From: Pseudomonadota bacterium
GTDB taxonomy: Bacteria; Pseudomonadota; Gammaproteobacteria; Steroidobacterales; Steroidobacteraceae
Length of the DNA: 13,677 nucleotides
Assembly (NCBI GenBank): GCA_021817875.1
Contig: JAKAFQ010000043.1
Coordinates: 1 to 13,677 of the forward strand
Reading direction: 5' to 3'
Part shown: positions 1 through 7,306 of the stretch, piece after piece
Numbering within the stretch: the stretch's first letter is position 1
Layout of the letters: every line of letters begins with the position of its first letter
Notes under the pieces: generated by a model
Told to the model about the DNA's origin: nothing
The model's input: the letters and a program-made list of their open reading frames with translations, nothing else
Database searches by the model: none
Made by a program: the position numbers and the translations under genes

Positions 1-1067
1 CGGGCGGCGACCGCGCCCTCGAGGCGTGCGGTCGCTTCCGAGAGCGTCTTCGAGCGCCATATCCCGGCGCAGTCCCCGGCGGCATACACGCAGGGCACAG
101 ACGTGCGCTGCGCACCATCGAGCAGCGGCACATGGCCGCCGCGGTCCTCGCGGAAACCCACGGCACAGCCAGCGGCTTCCAACAGCTCGATCGCCGGGAT
201 CGCGGCCACACCGAGCAGGACGGTATCGCAATCGATCGTTTCGGCCGTCCCGTCCGTCCGACAGCCGCGCTCGTCGACGGCCGCGAGGCTGACGGCCGTG
301 ACGCCCCGGACATCTCCGACCGCCCGCTCGATCACATGGCGGGTCAACACACGGGCGCCGCTGCCGCTCAGCCGTGCCAGGGACTGCGCGGGACCTTCGG
401 GCGCTTCGGCCTGCTCGACGACGGCGGCAATGCGCACGCCGTGATCGAGCAGCACCTCGGCAATCTGCAACGCCTCGGTGCCGGCGCCGAGCAGCACCGC
501 CGTGCGGGCCTCCAGTGCCCGGTAGCTCCGCGCGAGCCGGTAGGCGGCGCTCGCGCCCATCACTCCGGGACACTGCCAGCCCTCGAAAGCCAACCCCATG
601 TCGCGCCGGCCGGCTGCGACGATCACCGCCCGGAAGCGCATCAGGTACGCCCGCTCGATGTCCTGAAGCCCCGCCACGTGGCCGCTCAGTCCCCGACACG
701 TGGCCCGCCGGGGAAACAGTCCCCAGGCCGCGGTGCCGAGCCGTACGTCGACTCCGGCGTCGACGGCCTCGGCGAGCGCCGGGTTCGCCTCGAGAATCGA
801 CTCGATCAGCGCATTGCGATTGGCCACGGTCGCGGCCATGCGTCCGCCGAAGTGCAGCGGCACATCCTCGCCCATCGTGCTCAGGGGAACCGGGTTTTCA
901 TCCACCAGGGTGATCCGCGCGCCGCGCTGCGCGGCCCCGAGCGCCGCCGATACGCCGGCGGGCCCGGCGCCGATCACCAGCAGATCGGTCGACTCATCGA
1001 TGGGCGGTTCCTTGCCGATGACGCATGCCGGATCGGGCGTACGAGCGACGTTGCCGGGGGCAGTCAT
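1..1067 (-). CDS. FAD/NAD(P)-dependent oxidoreductase (HcnB / sarcosine oxidase alpha-like), 3' end outside window
   Basis: Reading the minus strand from the ATG at 1067 gives about 355 codons with no stop up to the window edge, so the C-terminus is missing. An N-terminal Rossmann FAD-binding motif GAGPAG lies at about residues 33-38, with the acidic DE that ends the second beta strand at 56-57. A second nucleotide-binding motif, LLGAGTEA, is near residue 193. A third FAD-contact motif, YAAGDCAG, is near residues 327-334. This order is typical of the pyridine nucleotide-disulphide oxidoreductase fold found in HcnB, opine oxidase and the sarcosine oxidase alpha subunit. Those relatives oxidise amines or amino acids, often with partner subunits. 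Because the gene is divergent from a demethylation cluster, it may oxidise the demethylated amine; that is inference. No strong ribosome site precedes the ATG, so the start is tentative. A C-terminal Fe-S (BFD-like) domain, if present, would lie outside. Confidence 0.85.
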   Translation of the reverse strand, partial: MTAPGNVARTPDPACVIGKEPPIDESTDLLVIGAGPAGVSAALGAAQRGARITLVDENPVPLSTMGEDVPLHFGGRMAATVANRNALIESILEANPALAEAVDAGVDVRLGTAAWGLFPRRATCRGLSGHVAGLQDIERAYLMRFRAVIVAAGRRDMGLAFEGWQCPGVMGASAAYRLARSYRALEARTAVLLGAGTEALQIAEVLLDHGVRIAAVVEQAEAPEGPAQSLARLSGSGARVLTRHVIERAVGDVRGVTAVSLAAVDERGCRTDGTAETIDCDTVLLGVAAIPAIELLEAAGCAVGFREDRGGHVPLLDGAQRTSVPCVYAAGDCAGIWRSKTLSEATARLEGAVAA

Positions 1068-1330
1068 GGAGCGCGGCGTTCCCGATGGTGCGGCACGGCG
1101 ACAGTATTGCCCGGCGCCGGTCCGTCGAATTCGCAAACCCGACATCCTGCGCACATTACACGACGTGTGTGCCGCTCTGCGGAGCACGCCTGTCCGTCGG
1201 GGCGACGCGGCGCAGGCGTCTGCGGCGCGGCGCCGGCAGATGCGAAACCGCGCGATCCGTCGGGCACAGGTACGCTTGCGTCGGTTTTGCGCAAACACCT
1301 GCCCGGGTGGCGTCGGATCCTGACCCCGGC
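1068..1330. promoter_or_regulatory. Divergent intergenic region between oxidoreductase and methyltransferase genes
   Basis: This 263-base gap must hold the promoters of both divergent genes. Two symmetrical sites stand out. The first is an 11-base odd palindrome, ACACGACGTGT, at 1158-1168, flanked by GCACA (1151-1155) and TGTGC (1168-1172). The second is the perfect 10-base palindrome TTTGCGCAAA at 1286-1295, about 35 bases before the methyltransferase start. I see no convincing -35/-10 pair in either direction and no cobalamin riboswitch. Open frames crossing the gap look like products of high GC. Confidence 0.5.
1286..1295. promoter_or_regulatory. 10-base palindrome, candidate operator upstream of the methyltransferase gene
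   Basis: TTTGCGCAAA is a perfect inverted repeat in an otherwise GC-rich gap, ending 35 bases before the ATG at 1331. Position and symmetry suit a transcription factor site or a promoter-proximal operator. No regulator gene is present in the window, so the partner is unknown. A palindrome this short can arise by chance. Confidence 0.3.
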
Positions 1331-2881
1331 ATGGCGCAGCCCGAGATGGAAACACACCGACGACGCGCGGGCACCGCGGCCCGCCGCAGCGCAGGCGGGC
1401 GTCTGCCGCAGACCGCGTGGCAGACGGTCAGCAATCCGTTCGCGCCGTGGGAACTGCTCGAGCCCGCGCAGCTCGAAGCCATACACCTCACGTCCATGCG
1501 GATCCTCGAGGAGCTCGGCATCGAGTTGCGCTCCGCGCAGGCCCGCGGCCTGATGCGCGCCGCCGGCGCACAGGTCGACGATGCGACCGGGATGGTCAGG
1601 CTCGACCGCGCGCTGGTCGCGCAGGCGCTCGCGACCGTGCCGGCATCGTTCACCCTGACACCACGCAACCCCGAGCGCAGGCTCACCTTCGGACGCAACC
1701 ACGTCAATTTCGGGCTGGTCGCAGGCCCGCCGAACGTCCACGACCGCGAGCGCGGCCGCCGCCCCGGCAACTTCCGCGACTACTGCGATTTCATCCGCCT
1801 CGCGCAGTATTTCAACGCCATTCATCTGATCGGCAACCAGGTGTGCGCGCCGGTGGAGCTGCCCGCGAACTCGCGTCACCTCGACACCTACCTTGCCAAC
1901 CTGCGCTATTCGGACCGCGTCTACCACTGCACGGCCATCGGCTCCGGCCGGGCGCTCGACGGCATCCGGATGATGGCCATTGCCCGCGGCCTGACCCTCG
2001 AGCAGATGGCCGCCAGTCCCGGGGTGATCACCATCATCTCGGTCAACAGCCCGCGGCGCTTCGACGAGGCCATGGCCGAGGGCCTGATGACCATGGCGAG
2101 CCATGGTCAGCCGGTGGTGATCACACCTTTCACCCTCATGGGCGCGATGGCGCCGGTGTCGCTCGCGGCGGCGCTCGCGCAGCAGAACGCCGAAGCGCTG
2201 TTCGGGGTCGCTCTCGCGCAGGCGGTGCGCCCCGGCGCTCCGGTGATGTATGGCGCCTTCACCTCGAACGTCGATCTGCGCTCCGGGGCGCCCGCGTTCG
2301 GCACGCCCGAGCACACCAAGGCCAACATCGCGAGCGGCCAGCTGGCCCGGCGCTACGGCCTGCCCTACCGGACCTCGAACGCGAGCGCGTCCAACGCCGC
2401 CGACGCGCAGGGCGTCTACGAGACCGAGATGTCGCTGTGGGGAGCGATTCTCGGCGGCTCGAACCTGGTCTACCACGCCGCCGGATGGCAGGAAGGCGGT
2501 CTGACCGCCTCGTTCGAGAAGCTCGTGCTCGACGTCGAAATGCTGCAGATGATGATCGAGCTGCTCAGGCCTATCACGGTCGACGAAGCCGAGCTCGGCT
2601 TCGAGGCGGTGCGCGGTGTGCGGCCCGGAGGCCACTTCTTCGGTGAGCCGCACACCATCGAGCGCTACCGGCACGCCTTCTACCAACCGCTGGTGTCGAG
2701 CTGGCAGAACTACGAGAGCTGGGTGTCGAACGGCGGCCAGGATGCGCTCGAGCGGGCCAGCGGCATCTGGAAGCGGGCGCTCGCCGAATACGAGGAACCG
2801 CCCATGGAGGCATCGATCCGCGAAGCGCTCCAGGACTATGTGGCGCGCCGCCGCGCGGAAATCGGCGCCGACGAGCCGTAA
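1331..2881 (+). CDS. MttB-superfamily (trimethylamine methyltransferase family) methyltransferase, non-pyrrolysine type
   Basis: The 516-residue product has the length and character of MttB-family methyltransferases, which move a methyl group from a methylated amine to the cobalt of a cognate corrinoid protein. Family-like stretches include NPFAPWELL near residue 36, SNASASNAADAQGVYE near 349-364, LGGSNLVYHAAGWQEGGL, EKLVLDVEM and GHFFGEPHT at 434-442. Archaeal MttB uses pyrrolysine encoded by an in-frame UAG. This frame has no internal UAG and ends with TAA, so it is a non-pyrrolysine member. Characterised members of that kind (MtgB, MtpB, MtcB) use glycine betaine, proline betaine and carnitine. 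The substrate here cannot be read from sequence, but the next gene is a ProP-like symporter, which favours a quaternary amine. The start is uncertain: ATG 1331 gives a normal length, but GTG 1307 and ATG 1346 are alternatives and no strong ribosome site is visible. Confidence 0.9.
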   Translation: MAQPEMETHRRRAGTAARRSAGGRLPQTAWQTVSNPFAPWELLEPAQLEAIHLTSMRILEELGIELRSAQARGLMRAAGAQVDDATGMVRLDRALVAQALATVPASFTLTPRNPERRLTFGRNHVNFGLVAGPPNVHDRERGRRPGNFRDYCDFIRLAQYFNAIHLIGNQVCAPVELPANSRHLDTYLANLRYSDRVYHCTAIGSGRALDGIRMMAIARGLTLEQMAASPGVITIISVNSPRRFDEAMAEGLMTMASHGQPVVITPFTLMGAMAPVSLAAALAQQNAEALFGVALAQAVRPGAPVMYGAFTSNVDLRSGAPAFGTPEHTKANIASGQLARRYGLPYRTSNASASNAADAQGVYETEMSLWGAILGGSNLVYHAAGWQEGGLTASFEKLVLDVEMLQMMIELLRPITVDEAELGFEAVRGVRPGGHFFGEPHTIERYRHAFYQPLVSSWQNYESWVSNGGQDALERASGIWKRALAEYEEPPMEASIREALQDYVARRRAEIGADEP

Positions 2882-2955
2882 GGCGACACACGGCGGCCTG
2901 CGCGGCCGCGCGCCCGGAGACTCGTACATCACGACACCGCGGCTGGCGGCGCTGA

Positions 2956-2973
2956 CGGCGGCCGCGGCCGCCG
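2956..2973. repeat. 18-base perfect GC palindrome between methyltransferase and symporter genes
   Basis: CGGCGGCCGCGGCCGCCG reads the same on both strands and lies 75 bases after the methyltransferase stop, within the 161-base gap before the symporter. RNA from either strand could fold here, but a hairpin would have a very tight loop. No T-tract follows, so it is not a standard intrinsic terminator. It may be a pause or attenuation site, or simply GC-rich spacer sequence. Confidence 0.35.
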
Positions 2974-3030
2974 CGAACGCGTTGCAGGGCTGAGGATATC
3001 GGCGCACGATGGCAGGGCAATCCGGCCTGC

Positions 3031-3039
3031 GAGAGGGGG
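3031..3039 (+). promoter_or_regulatory. Ribosome binding site deciding a TTG start
   Basis: The purine run GAGAGGGGG lies three bases before the TTG at 3043. It is the only good Shine-Dalgarno-like sequence near the 5' end of the symporter gene. It supports TTG 3043 over later ATG codons, which would remove N-terminal residues before the first membrane segment. Confidence 0.5.
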
Positions 3040-3042
3040 CTC

Positions 3043-4347
3043 TTGAACGAAACTGCCGAATCCGCCGCGGTCGCCGCCCTCAACCACATCGAGTCTCTCT
3101 CGGGCAAATGCCTCGGCGCGGGCATGATCGGCAACGTCCTCGAGTGGTACGACTTCGGACTGTACGGATTTCTCGCGCCGCTGATCGGCGCGCACTTCTT
3201 CCCCTCCTCCAGGCCGATCGTCTCGCTGCTCGGCGCCTACGCCGGTTTCGCGATCGGCTTTGCCATGCGACCGATCGGCGGGATGGTGCTCGGCCACATC
3301 GGCGATCGGCTGGGCCGGCGCGCGGTGCTCATCCTCTCGGTGCTGATGATGGGCACGGCGACCACCCTGATCGGATTGTTGCCGACCTACGGCCAGATCG
3401 GCCTGTGGGCGCCGGTTCTGTTGATTGCCGTGCGGTTGTTTCAGGGGCTGTCGGTCGGCGGTGAATTCACCGGCTCGGTGTCCTACCTGATCGAGACGGC
3501 GCCGCCGCGCTGGCGCGGGCTCGCCGGCAGTTTCGCCAACATCGGCTCGGAGGGCGGTTACATCCTCGCCTCCGCCCTCGCAGCCGCCACCGTCATTGCC
3601 CTGGACCGGCAGGCCGGCTTCGCCTGGATCTGGCGACTGCCGTTCCTCGCCGGCGGCCTGGTGGCCGGCCTGTGCTGGCTGCTGCTCAGACGCCTGGGCC
3701 GCGCCGGCTACGAACCGGATCGCAGCCACGAGGCACCGCACGAACTGCCGTTGCAGCAAGCCCTGAAGGGGGCCCCGCGGACGATGATCCTGGCGACGGT
3801 GTTCACCTGGGGTTACGGTGTGCTCAACTATCTGACCCTGGTCTTCCTGCCGACCTTCGCCAGCCGGTTCGGCGGCATCGACGCCGGCACGGCGTTGAGC
3901 ATCAACTCGCTGCTGCAGTTGCTCGGGCTGGCACTCATCCCGATCTCCGGCTGGCTGACCGACCGGTTCATCCGGCGGCGCATGCTGCTGCTGATCGTGT
4001 TCGCCCTGGTGTGCGTGAGCGCCGCCGCGCTGTTCGGGATGGCCGGAGGCACCGTGGCGCGTTTCGCCGTGGCACAGGGTGGACTGATCGGGCTGCTGTT
4101 CCTCGTCGAGGGCACGGCGCCGGCCATGCTGGCCGAGCAGTTCTCGTCGCGCTACCGGGTGTCCGGCTATTCGGTGGCGTTCAACATCGGACTCGGCTTC
4201 GGCGGCGGCACCGCGCCGCTGATCGCCACGGCGCTCACCGGTCCCTTGGGCAGGCTCGCCGGCGCCGGCTACCTGGTGGCCTGCGCGCTGCTGTCGTTCG
4301 GCGCGCTGTATCTGATGAGCGACCGCAGCCGCGAACCGCTCTGCTAG
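3043..4347 (+). CDS. MFS transporter, metabolite:H+ symporter family (ProP-like)
   Basis: This 434-residue protein is a 12-segment major facilitator of the metabolite:H+ symporter family, which includes ProP (proline/betaine) and KgtP. Family signatures are GNVLEWYDF at residues 30-38, RPIGG at 76-80, the loop 2-3 motif GDRLGRR at 87-93, and RLFQGLSVGGEF at 131-142, followed by SYLIE and a GxxGG-like segment. It sits in the inner membrane and probably imports a small charged or zwitterionic solute with protons. Its place directly after an MttB-type methyltransferase suggests that it supplies that enzyme's substrate, for example a betaine; this is inferred from context. The TTG start is chosen because of the purine-rich site at 3031-3039. 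A hairpin starts immediately after the TAG stop. The exact substrate cannot be read from sequence. Confidence 0.9.
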   Translation: MNETAESAAVAALNHIESLSGKCLGAGMIGNVLEWYDFGLYGFLAPLIGAHFFPSSRPIVSLLGAYAGFAIGFAMRPIGGMVLGHIGDRLGRRAVLILSVLMMGTATTLIGLLPTYGQIGLWAPVLLIAVRLFQGLSVGGEFTGSVSYLIETAPPRWRGLAGSFANIGSEGGYILASALAAATVIALDRQAGFAWIWRLPFLAGGLVAGLCWLLLRRLGRAGYEPDRSHEAPHELPLQQALKGAPRTMILATVFTWGYGVLNYLTLVFLPTFASRFGGIDAGTALSINSLLQLLGLALIPISGWLTDRFIRRRMLLLIVFALVCVSAAALFGMAGGTVARFAVAQGGLIGLLFLVEGTAPAMLAEQFSSRYRVSGYSVAFNIGLGFGGGTAPLIATALTGPLGRLAGAGYLVACALLSFGALYLMSDRSREPLC

Positions 4348-4374
4348 CGCCGGACGGCAGGATGCCGGGCGGCG
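4348..4374 (+). terminator. Possible hairpin terminator or processing site after the ProP-like gene
   Basis: The RNA can fold as CGCCG (4348-4352) plus CGGCA (4355-4359) pairing with TGCCG (4363-4367) plus CGGCG (4370-4374). There is a two-by-two internal mismatch and a three-base GGA loop. The stem begins at the base after the stop codon. No T-run follows, so termination is uncertain. The rest of the gap up to 4500 shows no clear gene; TAACAT at 4411-4416 vaguely resembles a -10 box. Confidence 0.35.
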
Positions 4375-4500
4375 GGGCAACACGGCGTACGATTCCGGCC
4401 CGACGCCGTGGTAACATGCGGCCGACCTGCTCGGCAGCGAGCGTTGGCCTGTTCCGTTGCGGCGTACTCCCGCGCCGCATGCCTGCGACGAGTCACCAGC

Positions 4501-5850
4501 GTGAGTTCCCCGCACGAAGGCCACGACCTTCGCCCCCCCTCGAGTGCGATTTCGGCGACCTGGCAGCTGCTGCTCGGCGTAGGCGTTCTCATGCTCGGCG
4601 CCGGCCTGCAGAGCACCGAGATCAGCCTTCGGGCGACGATCGAGGGGTTTGCCGCGCCGGTCACCGGCATCGTGATGTCGTGCTACTACGTCGGCTACCT
4701 GTTCGGGACGGCGGCGGCGCCGCATCTGGTGCGGCGGGTCGGGCACATCCGGGTGTTTGCCGCCATGGCGGCGGTCGCCTCGGCGGCCATCCTGGTGCAG
4801 GGCATCTTCGTGCATCCGCTCTCCTGGGCGGTGCTGCGCGGTGTCTCGGGGCTGAGCTTCGCGGGCCTGTATGTCGTGATCGAAAGCTGGCTCAACGAAT
4901 GCGCCACGCGGGAAACCCGCGGCCGGCTGTTCGCCCTGTACATGGTGGTGCTCTATGTCGGCCTCGGCGCCGCCCAGTTCCTGCTGATTCCGGCCGACCC
5001 GCGCACGGCGACGCCCTTCATGCTCGCCGGGGCATTCATCTCGCTCGCCATGGTGCCGATCCTGATCGCCGCACAGCAGGCACCGCAGATCGCCTTGCCG
5101 CGCAAGGTGAGCTACCGGGAGCTCTATCGGGACTCACCGCTCGGGGTCGTGGCGGTGACGGTCGCCGGCATGGTGACCTCGAGCGTGTATTCCATGGGGC
5201 CGGTCTACGCGCACCTCTCCGGCCTCGGCACCTCGCGGGTCGCCTCCTTCATGGGAGTGAGCGTGCTCGCCGCCGTCCTCGGCCAATACCCGGTCGGCCG
5301 ACTGTCCGATCACATGGACCGGCGCACGGTGATCGCCGGTGTGTGCTTCATCGCGGCAGCCTGTGCAGCGGTCCTGGCGGCGTTTCCGCACCTGCCCCCG
5401 GTTGTCTTCTTCGGCTTGACCGCCGCGTTCAGCGTCATGGCCTTCACGATCTACTCGCTCGGCGTGTCACACGTGAACGATCAGCTGGAACCGCCCCAGA
5501 TGGTCGCCGCGAGCGGCGCGCTGCTGCGTCTGAATGGCCTGGGCGCCGCCGTGAGCCCCGTGCTGCTCGGAAGCCTCATCGCCACCTTTGGTCCGCGGTC
5601 CTACTTCGCGACGCTCGCCTCGCTCACGATCCTGCTCAGCGCCTTCAACCTGTGGCGTAAACGGCGCCGGGAGTCGGTTCCGACCGAGCTCAAGAGCCGG
5701 TTCATCGCCGCCGGTCCGCAGGGGCCGGCGCCACGGATCGCCACCAGTTCACTGGGCCTGCCGAGCGTCGCCGCCCCGCCGGAGGACTCCCGCACCTCCG
5801 CACCACGGTCCGAACCGGCCGGTCGCTCCACGGGCGATGTGAGACAGTGA
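4501..5850 (+). CDS. YcaD-like MFS transporter
   Basis: The product of 449 residues (from GTG 4501) is a second major facilitator, different from the preceding symporter. It resembles the uncharacterised YcaD group: a hydrophobic first segment, CYYVGYLFG after the first loop, RRVGHIRVF in the loop 2-3 position, VVIESWLNE at about 125-133, RGRLFALYMVVLYVG, and GRLSDHMDRR between the two halves. The substrate is unknown. It could import another methylated compound or export a product. The last 60 or so residues form a hydrophilic Arg/Pro/Ser-rich tail that the family does not normally need. The start is uncertain: the frame stays open to a GTG at 4408, but that extension is rich in Arg and Cys and unlike a transporter N-terminus, so GTG 4501 is preferred. 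It follows a possible terminator and may have its own promoter. Confidence 0.82.
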   Translation: MSSPHEGHDLRPPSSAISATWQLLLGVGVLMLGAGLQSTEISLRATIEGFAAPVTGIVMSCYYVGYLFGTAAAPHLVRRVGHIRVFAAMAAVASAAILVQGIFVHPLSWAVLRGVSGLSFAGLYVVIESWLNECATRETRGRLFALYMVVLYVGLGAAQFLLIPADPRTATPFMLAGAFISLAMVPILIAAQQAPQIALPRKVSYRELYRDSPLGVVAVTVAGMVTSSVYSMGPVYAHLSGLGTSRVASFMGVSVLAAVLGQYPVGRLSDHMDRRTVIAGVCFIAAACAAVLAAFPHLPPVVFFGLTAAFSVMAFTIYSLGVSHVNDQLEPPQMVAASGALLRLNGLGAAVSPVLLGSLIATFGPRSYFATLASLTILLSAFNLWRKRRRESVPTELKSRFIAAGPQGPAPRIATSSLGLPSVAAPPEDSRTSAPRSEPAGRSTGDVRQ

Positions 5851-5971
5851 TCATGACGCCTGTCCTCAATCGACCGAATGTCGTCTATGGGCACGTGGCA
5901 GTCGCAATTCCACCAGCTTTCCCGCCCCTCTCCGTTACGCTTCCCACCGCAAGGTCTTATGGGGAACCAGC
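5851..5971 (+). promoter_or_regulatory. Leader region of the corrinoid/C1 operon
   Basis: This 121-base gap precedes the tightly packed seven-gene operon and is the most likely place for its promoter. It holds a clear ribosome site, GGGGAA at 5961-5966, five bases before the ATG at 5972. I see no convincing sigma-70 or sigma-54 promoter, no terminator for the upstream gene and no cobalamin riboswitch elements. Co-transcription with the upstream transporter is also possible. Confidence 0.4.
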
Positions 5972-6673
5972 ATGACAGACCAGAGCGAGTTCAACCTGCG
6001 CGATCTGAACGACGCGGAACTGACCGAGCAGGTACACGACGATCTGTACAATGGATTGAAGGACGAAGTCGCCGAAGCCACCCGGATCTTCCTCGATCGG
6101 GGCTGGAGCGCCGAGAAGGTGCTGAACGATGCGCTCGTGGAAGGCATGCGGATCGTCGGCATCGACTTTCGCGACGGGATCCTGTTCGTTCCCGAGGTGC
6201 TGCTGGCGGCGAACTCCATGAAGGCCGGCATGGAGATCCTGCGGCCGATTCTCGCCGAGACCGGCGCCGAGCCGATCGGCAAGGTGGTGATCGGCACGGT
6301 CAAGGGCGACATTCACGACATCGGCAAGAATCTGGTGTCGATGATGCTCGAGGGCGCCGGTTTCGAGGTGATCGATCTCGGCATCAACAATCCGGTTGAG
6401 AAGTACCTCGAGGCACTCGAGCGGCACAAGCCCGACATCCTGGGAATGTCCGCGCTCCTCACCACCACCATGCCCTACATGAAGGTGGTGATCGACAAGA
6501 TGCGCGAGCTGGACATCCGCAAGGACTTCATCGTGCTGGTCGGCGGCGCGCCGCTCAACGAGGAGTTCGGCAAGGCCGTGGGGGCGGACGCGTATTGTCG
6601 CGATGCGGCGATCGCGGTCGAGACCGCCAAGAGCCTGCTGGCCGCCCGCCGCGCCGCGCGCGTGGCCGCCTGA
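5972..6673 (+). CDS. Corrinoid (methyl-carrier) protein, MttC/MtbC/MtgC-like
   Basis: This 233-residue protein is the methyl shuttle of the pathway. It has a helical cap domain at about residues 10-95, followed by a Rossmann-like cobalamin-binding domain. The base-off/His-on signature is complete: D113-x-H115-x-x-G118 within GTVKGDIHDIGKN, then GMSALLTTTM near 158-167 and VGGAP at 190-194. His115 should be the lower axial cobalt ligand. The length matches corrinoid proteins of methylamine and betaine demethylation. It should accept a methyl group from the MttB-type enzyme and hand it to the pterin methyltransferase encoded downstream. A good ribosome site (GGGGAA) precedes the ATG. It is the first gene of the operon, with only 15 bases to the next. 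Which methyl donor it serves depends on its MttB partner, presumably the one at 1331. Confidence 0.95.
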   Translation: MTDQSEFNLRDLNDAELTEQVHDDLYNGLKDEVAEATRIFLDRGWSAEKVLNDALVEGMRIVGIDFRDGILFVPEVLLAANSMKAGMEILRPILAETGAEPIGKVVIGTVKGDIHDIGKNLVSMMLEGAGFEVIDLGINNPVEKYLEALERHKPDILGMSALLTTTMPYMKVVIDKMRELDIRKDFIVLVGGAPLNEEFGKAVGADAYCRDAAIAVETAKSLLAARRAARVAA

Positions 6674-6688
6674 GGCCGATGCGCCTCC

Positions 6689-7306
6689 ATGGACAGCCAC
6701 GGCCGCATGCTGATCATCGCCTGCGGAGCGCTCGCCCGCGAGATCCACGCGCTGCGCCGGGCCAACGGCTGGCCGATGGACGTCACGTGCCTCGCCCCTG
6801 AGCTGCACAACCGGCCCGAGCGCATCGCCACGGCGGTGCGCGCCGAGATCCGCGCTCACCGCGACCGATACCGCACGATCTTCGTCGCCTACGCCGAGTG
6901 CGGCACCCTGGGGCAGCTCGATCGGGTGCTCGCCGAGGAAGGCGTCGAGCGGCTCCCCGGGGCGCACTGCTACGAGTTCTTCGCCGGCGCGCGCACCTTT
7001 GCCGAGCTCGCCGATGCCGAGCCGGGCACGTTCTACCTGACCGATTTTCTCACGCGGCATTTCGAGCGGCTGGTGATCGGCGGTCTCGGGATCGATCGGC
7101 ACCCGGAGCTGGCGCAGGAGTATTTCCGCCACTACCGCAAGATCGTGCATCTCGCCCAGGAGCCTTCGGGGGCGCTCATCGGGCAGGCGCGGCAGATTGC
7201 CTCACGGCTCGGTCTTGCCTTCGAACATCGCTTCACGGGATACGGTGAGCTCGGCAGCCGCCTCGGCGCCCTCGCCGAGCGCCAGGCACTCACGTGGCGA
7301 ACCTGA
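6689..7306 (+). CDS. DUF1638 family protein, function unknown
   Basis: The 205-residue protein matches what I recall of DUF1638: an N-terminal IIACGALAREI segment, an AYAECGTLGQLD segment and GAHCYEFFAG. Four cysteines (12, 34, 71, 94) and the nearby histidines 40 and 93 fall in or next to these conserved blocks and could bind a metal or corrinoid, but that is inference. It has no signal peptide or membrane segment, so it should be cytoplasmic. It lies 15 bases after the corrinoid protein gene and overlaps the next gene by 13 bases, which argues for a role in corrinoid methyl transfer, for example loading, repair or chaperoning. No biochemical function is known to me. The start may be ATG 6689 or the in-frame ATG 6707, which sits just before the conserved block; neither has a strong ribosome site. 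Confidence 0.85.
   Translation: MDSHGRMLIIACGALAREIHALRRANGWPMDVTCLAPELHNRPERIATAVRAEIRAHRDRYRTIFVAYAECGTLGQLDRVLAEEGVERLPGAHCYEFFAGARTFAELADAEPGTFYLTDFLTRHFERLVIGGLGIDRHPELAQEYFRHYRKIVHLAQEPSGALIGQARQIASRLGLAFEHRFTGYGELGSRLGALAERQALTWRT

Noticed and set aside
1025..1330. N-terminal extension of the methyltransferase from the ATG at 1025
   Set aside because: The extra 102 residues are Arg/Cys-rich, overlap the divergent gene, and make the protein longer than the family norm of about 500 residues.
132..1553. Plus-strand open frame of 473 codons at the left edge
   Set aside because: The minus strand in this region encodes a clear FAD oxidoreductase with three nucleotide-binding motifs. The plus frame has no domain.
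1331..2881. Amber-encoded pyrrolysine in the methyltransferase
   Set aside because: The frame is continuous with no internal TAG and ends in TAA.
1064..3007. Long minus-strand open frame of 647 codons opposite the methyltransferase gene
   Set aside because: Its translation is rich in Arg, His and Gly, with no recognisable domain, and the plus strand encodes a clear MttB-family protein. Long antisense frames are expected in GC-rich DNA.
2929..4815. Minus-strand open frame of 628 codons opposite the symporter
   Set aside because: The Gln/Arg/Glu/Gly-rich translation lacks any domain, and the opposite strand has a textbook MHS-family transporter.
3672..5660. Plus-strand open frame of 662 codons spanning both transporter genes in another frame
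   Set aside because: It is an Arg/Ala/Gly-rich shadow that crosses the stop of one real gene and the start of another, with no membrane segments.
5893..5912. Sigma-54 promoter-like GGCAC...GC before the corrinoid gene
   Set aside because: The GG to GC spacing does not fit the required ten bases in any register I tried.
5851..5971. Cobalamin riboswitch before the corrinoid operon
   Set aside because: It was expected from the biology, but the gap is too short and I found no B12-box-like sequence.
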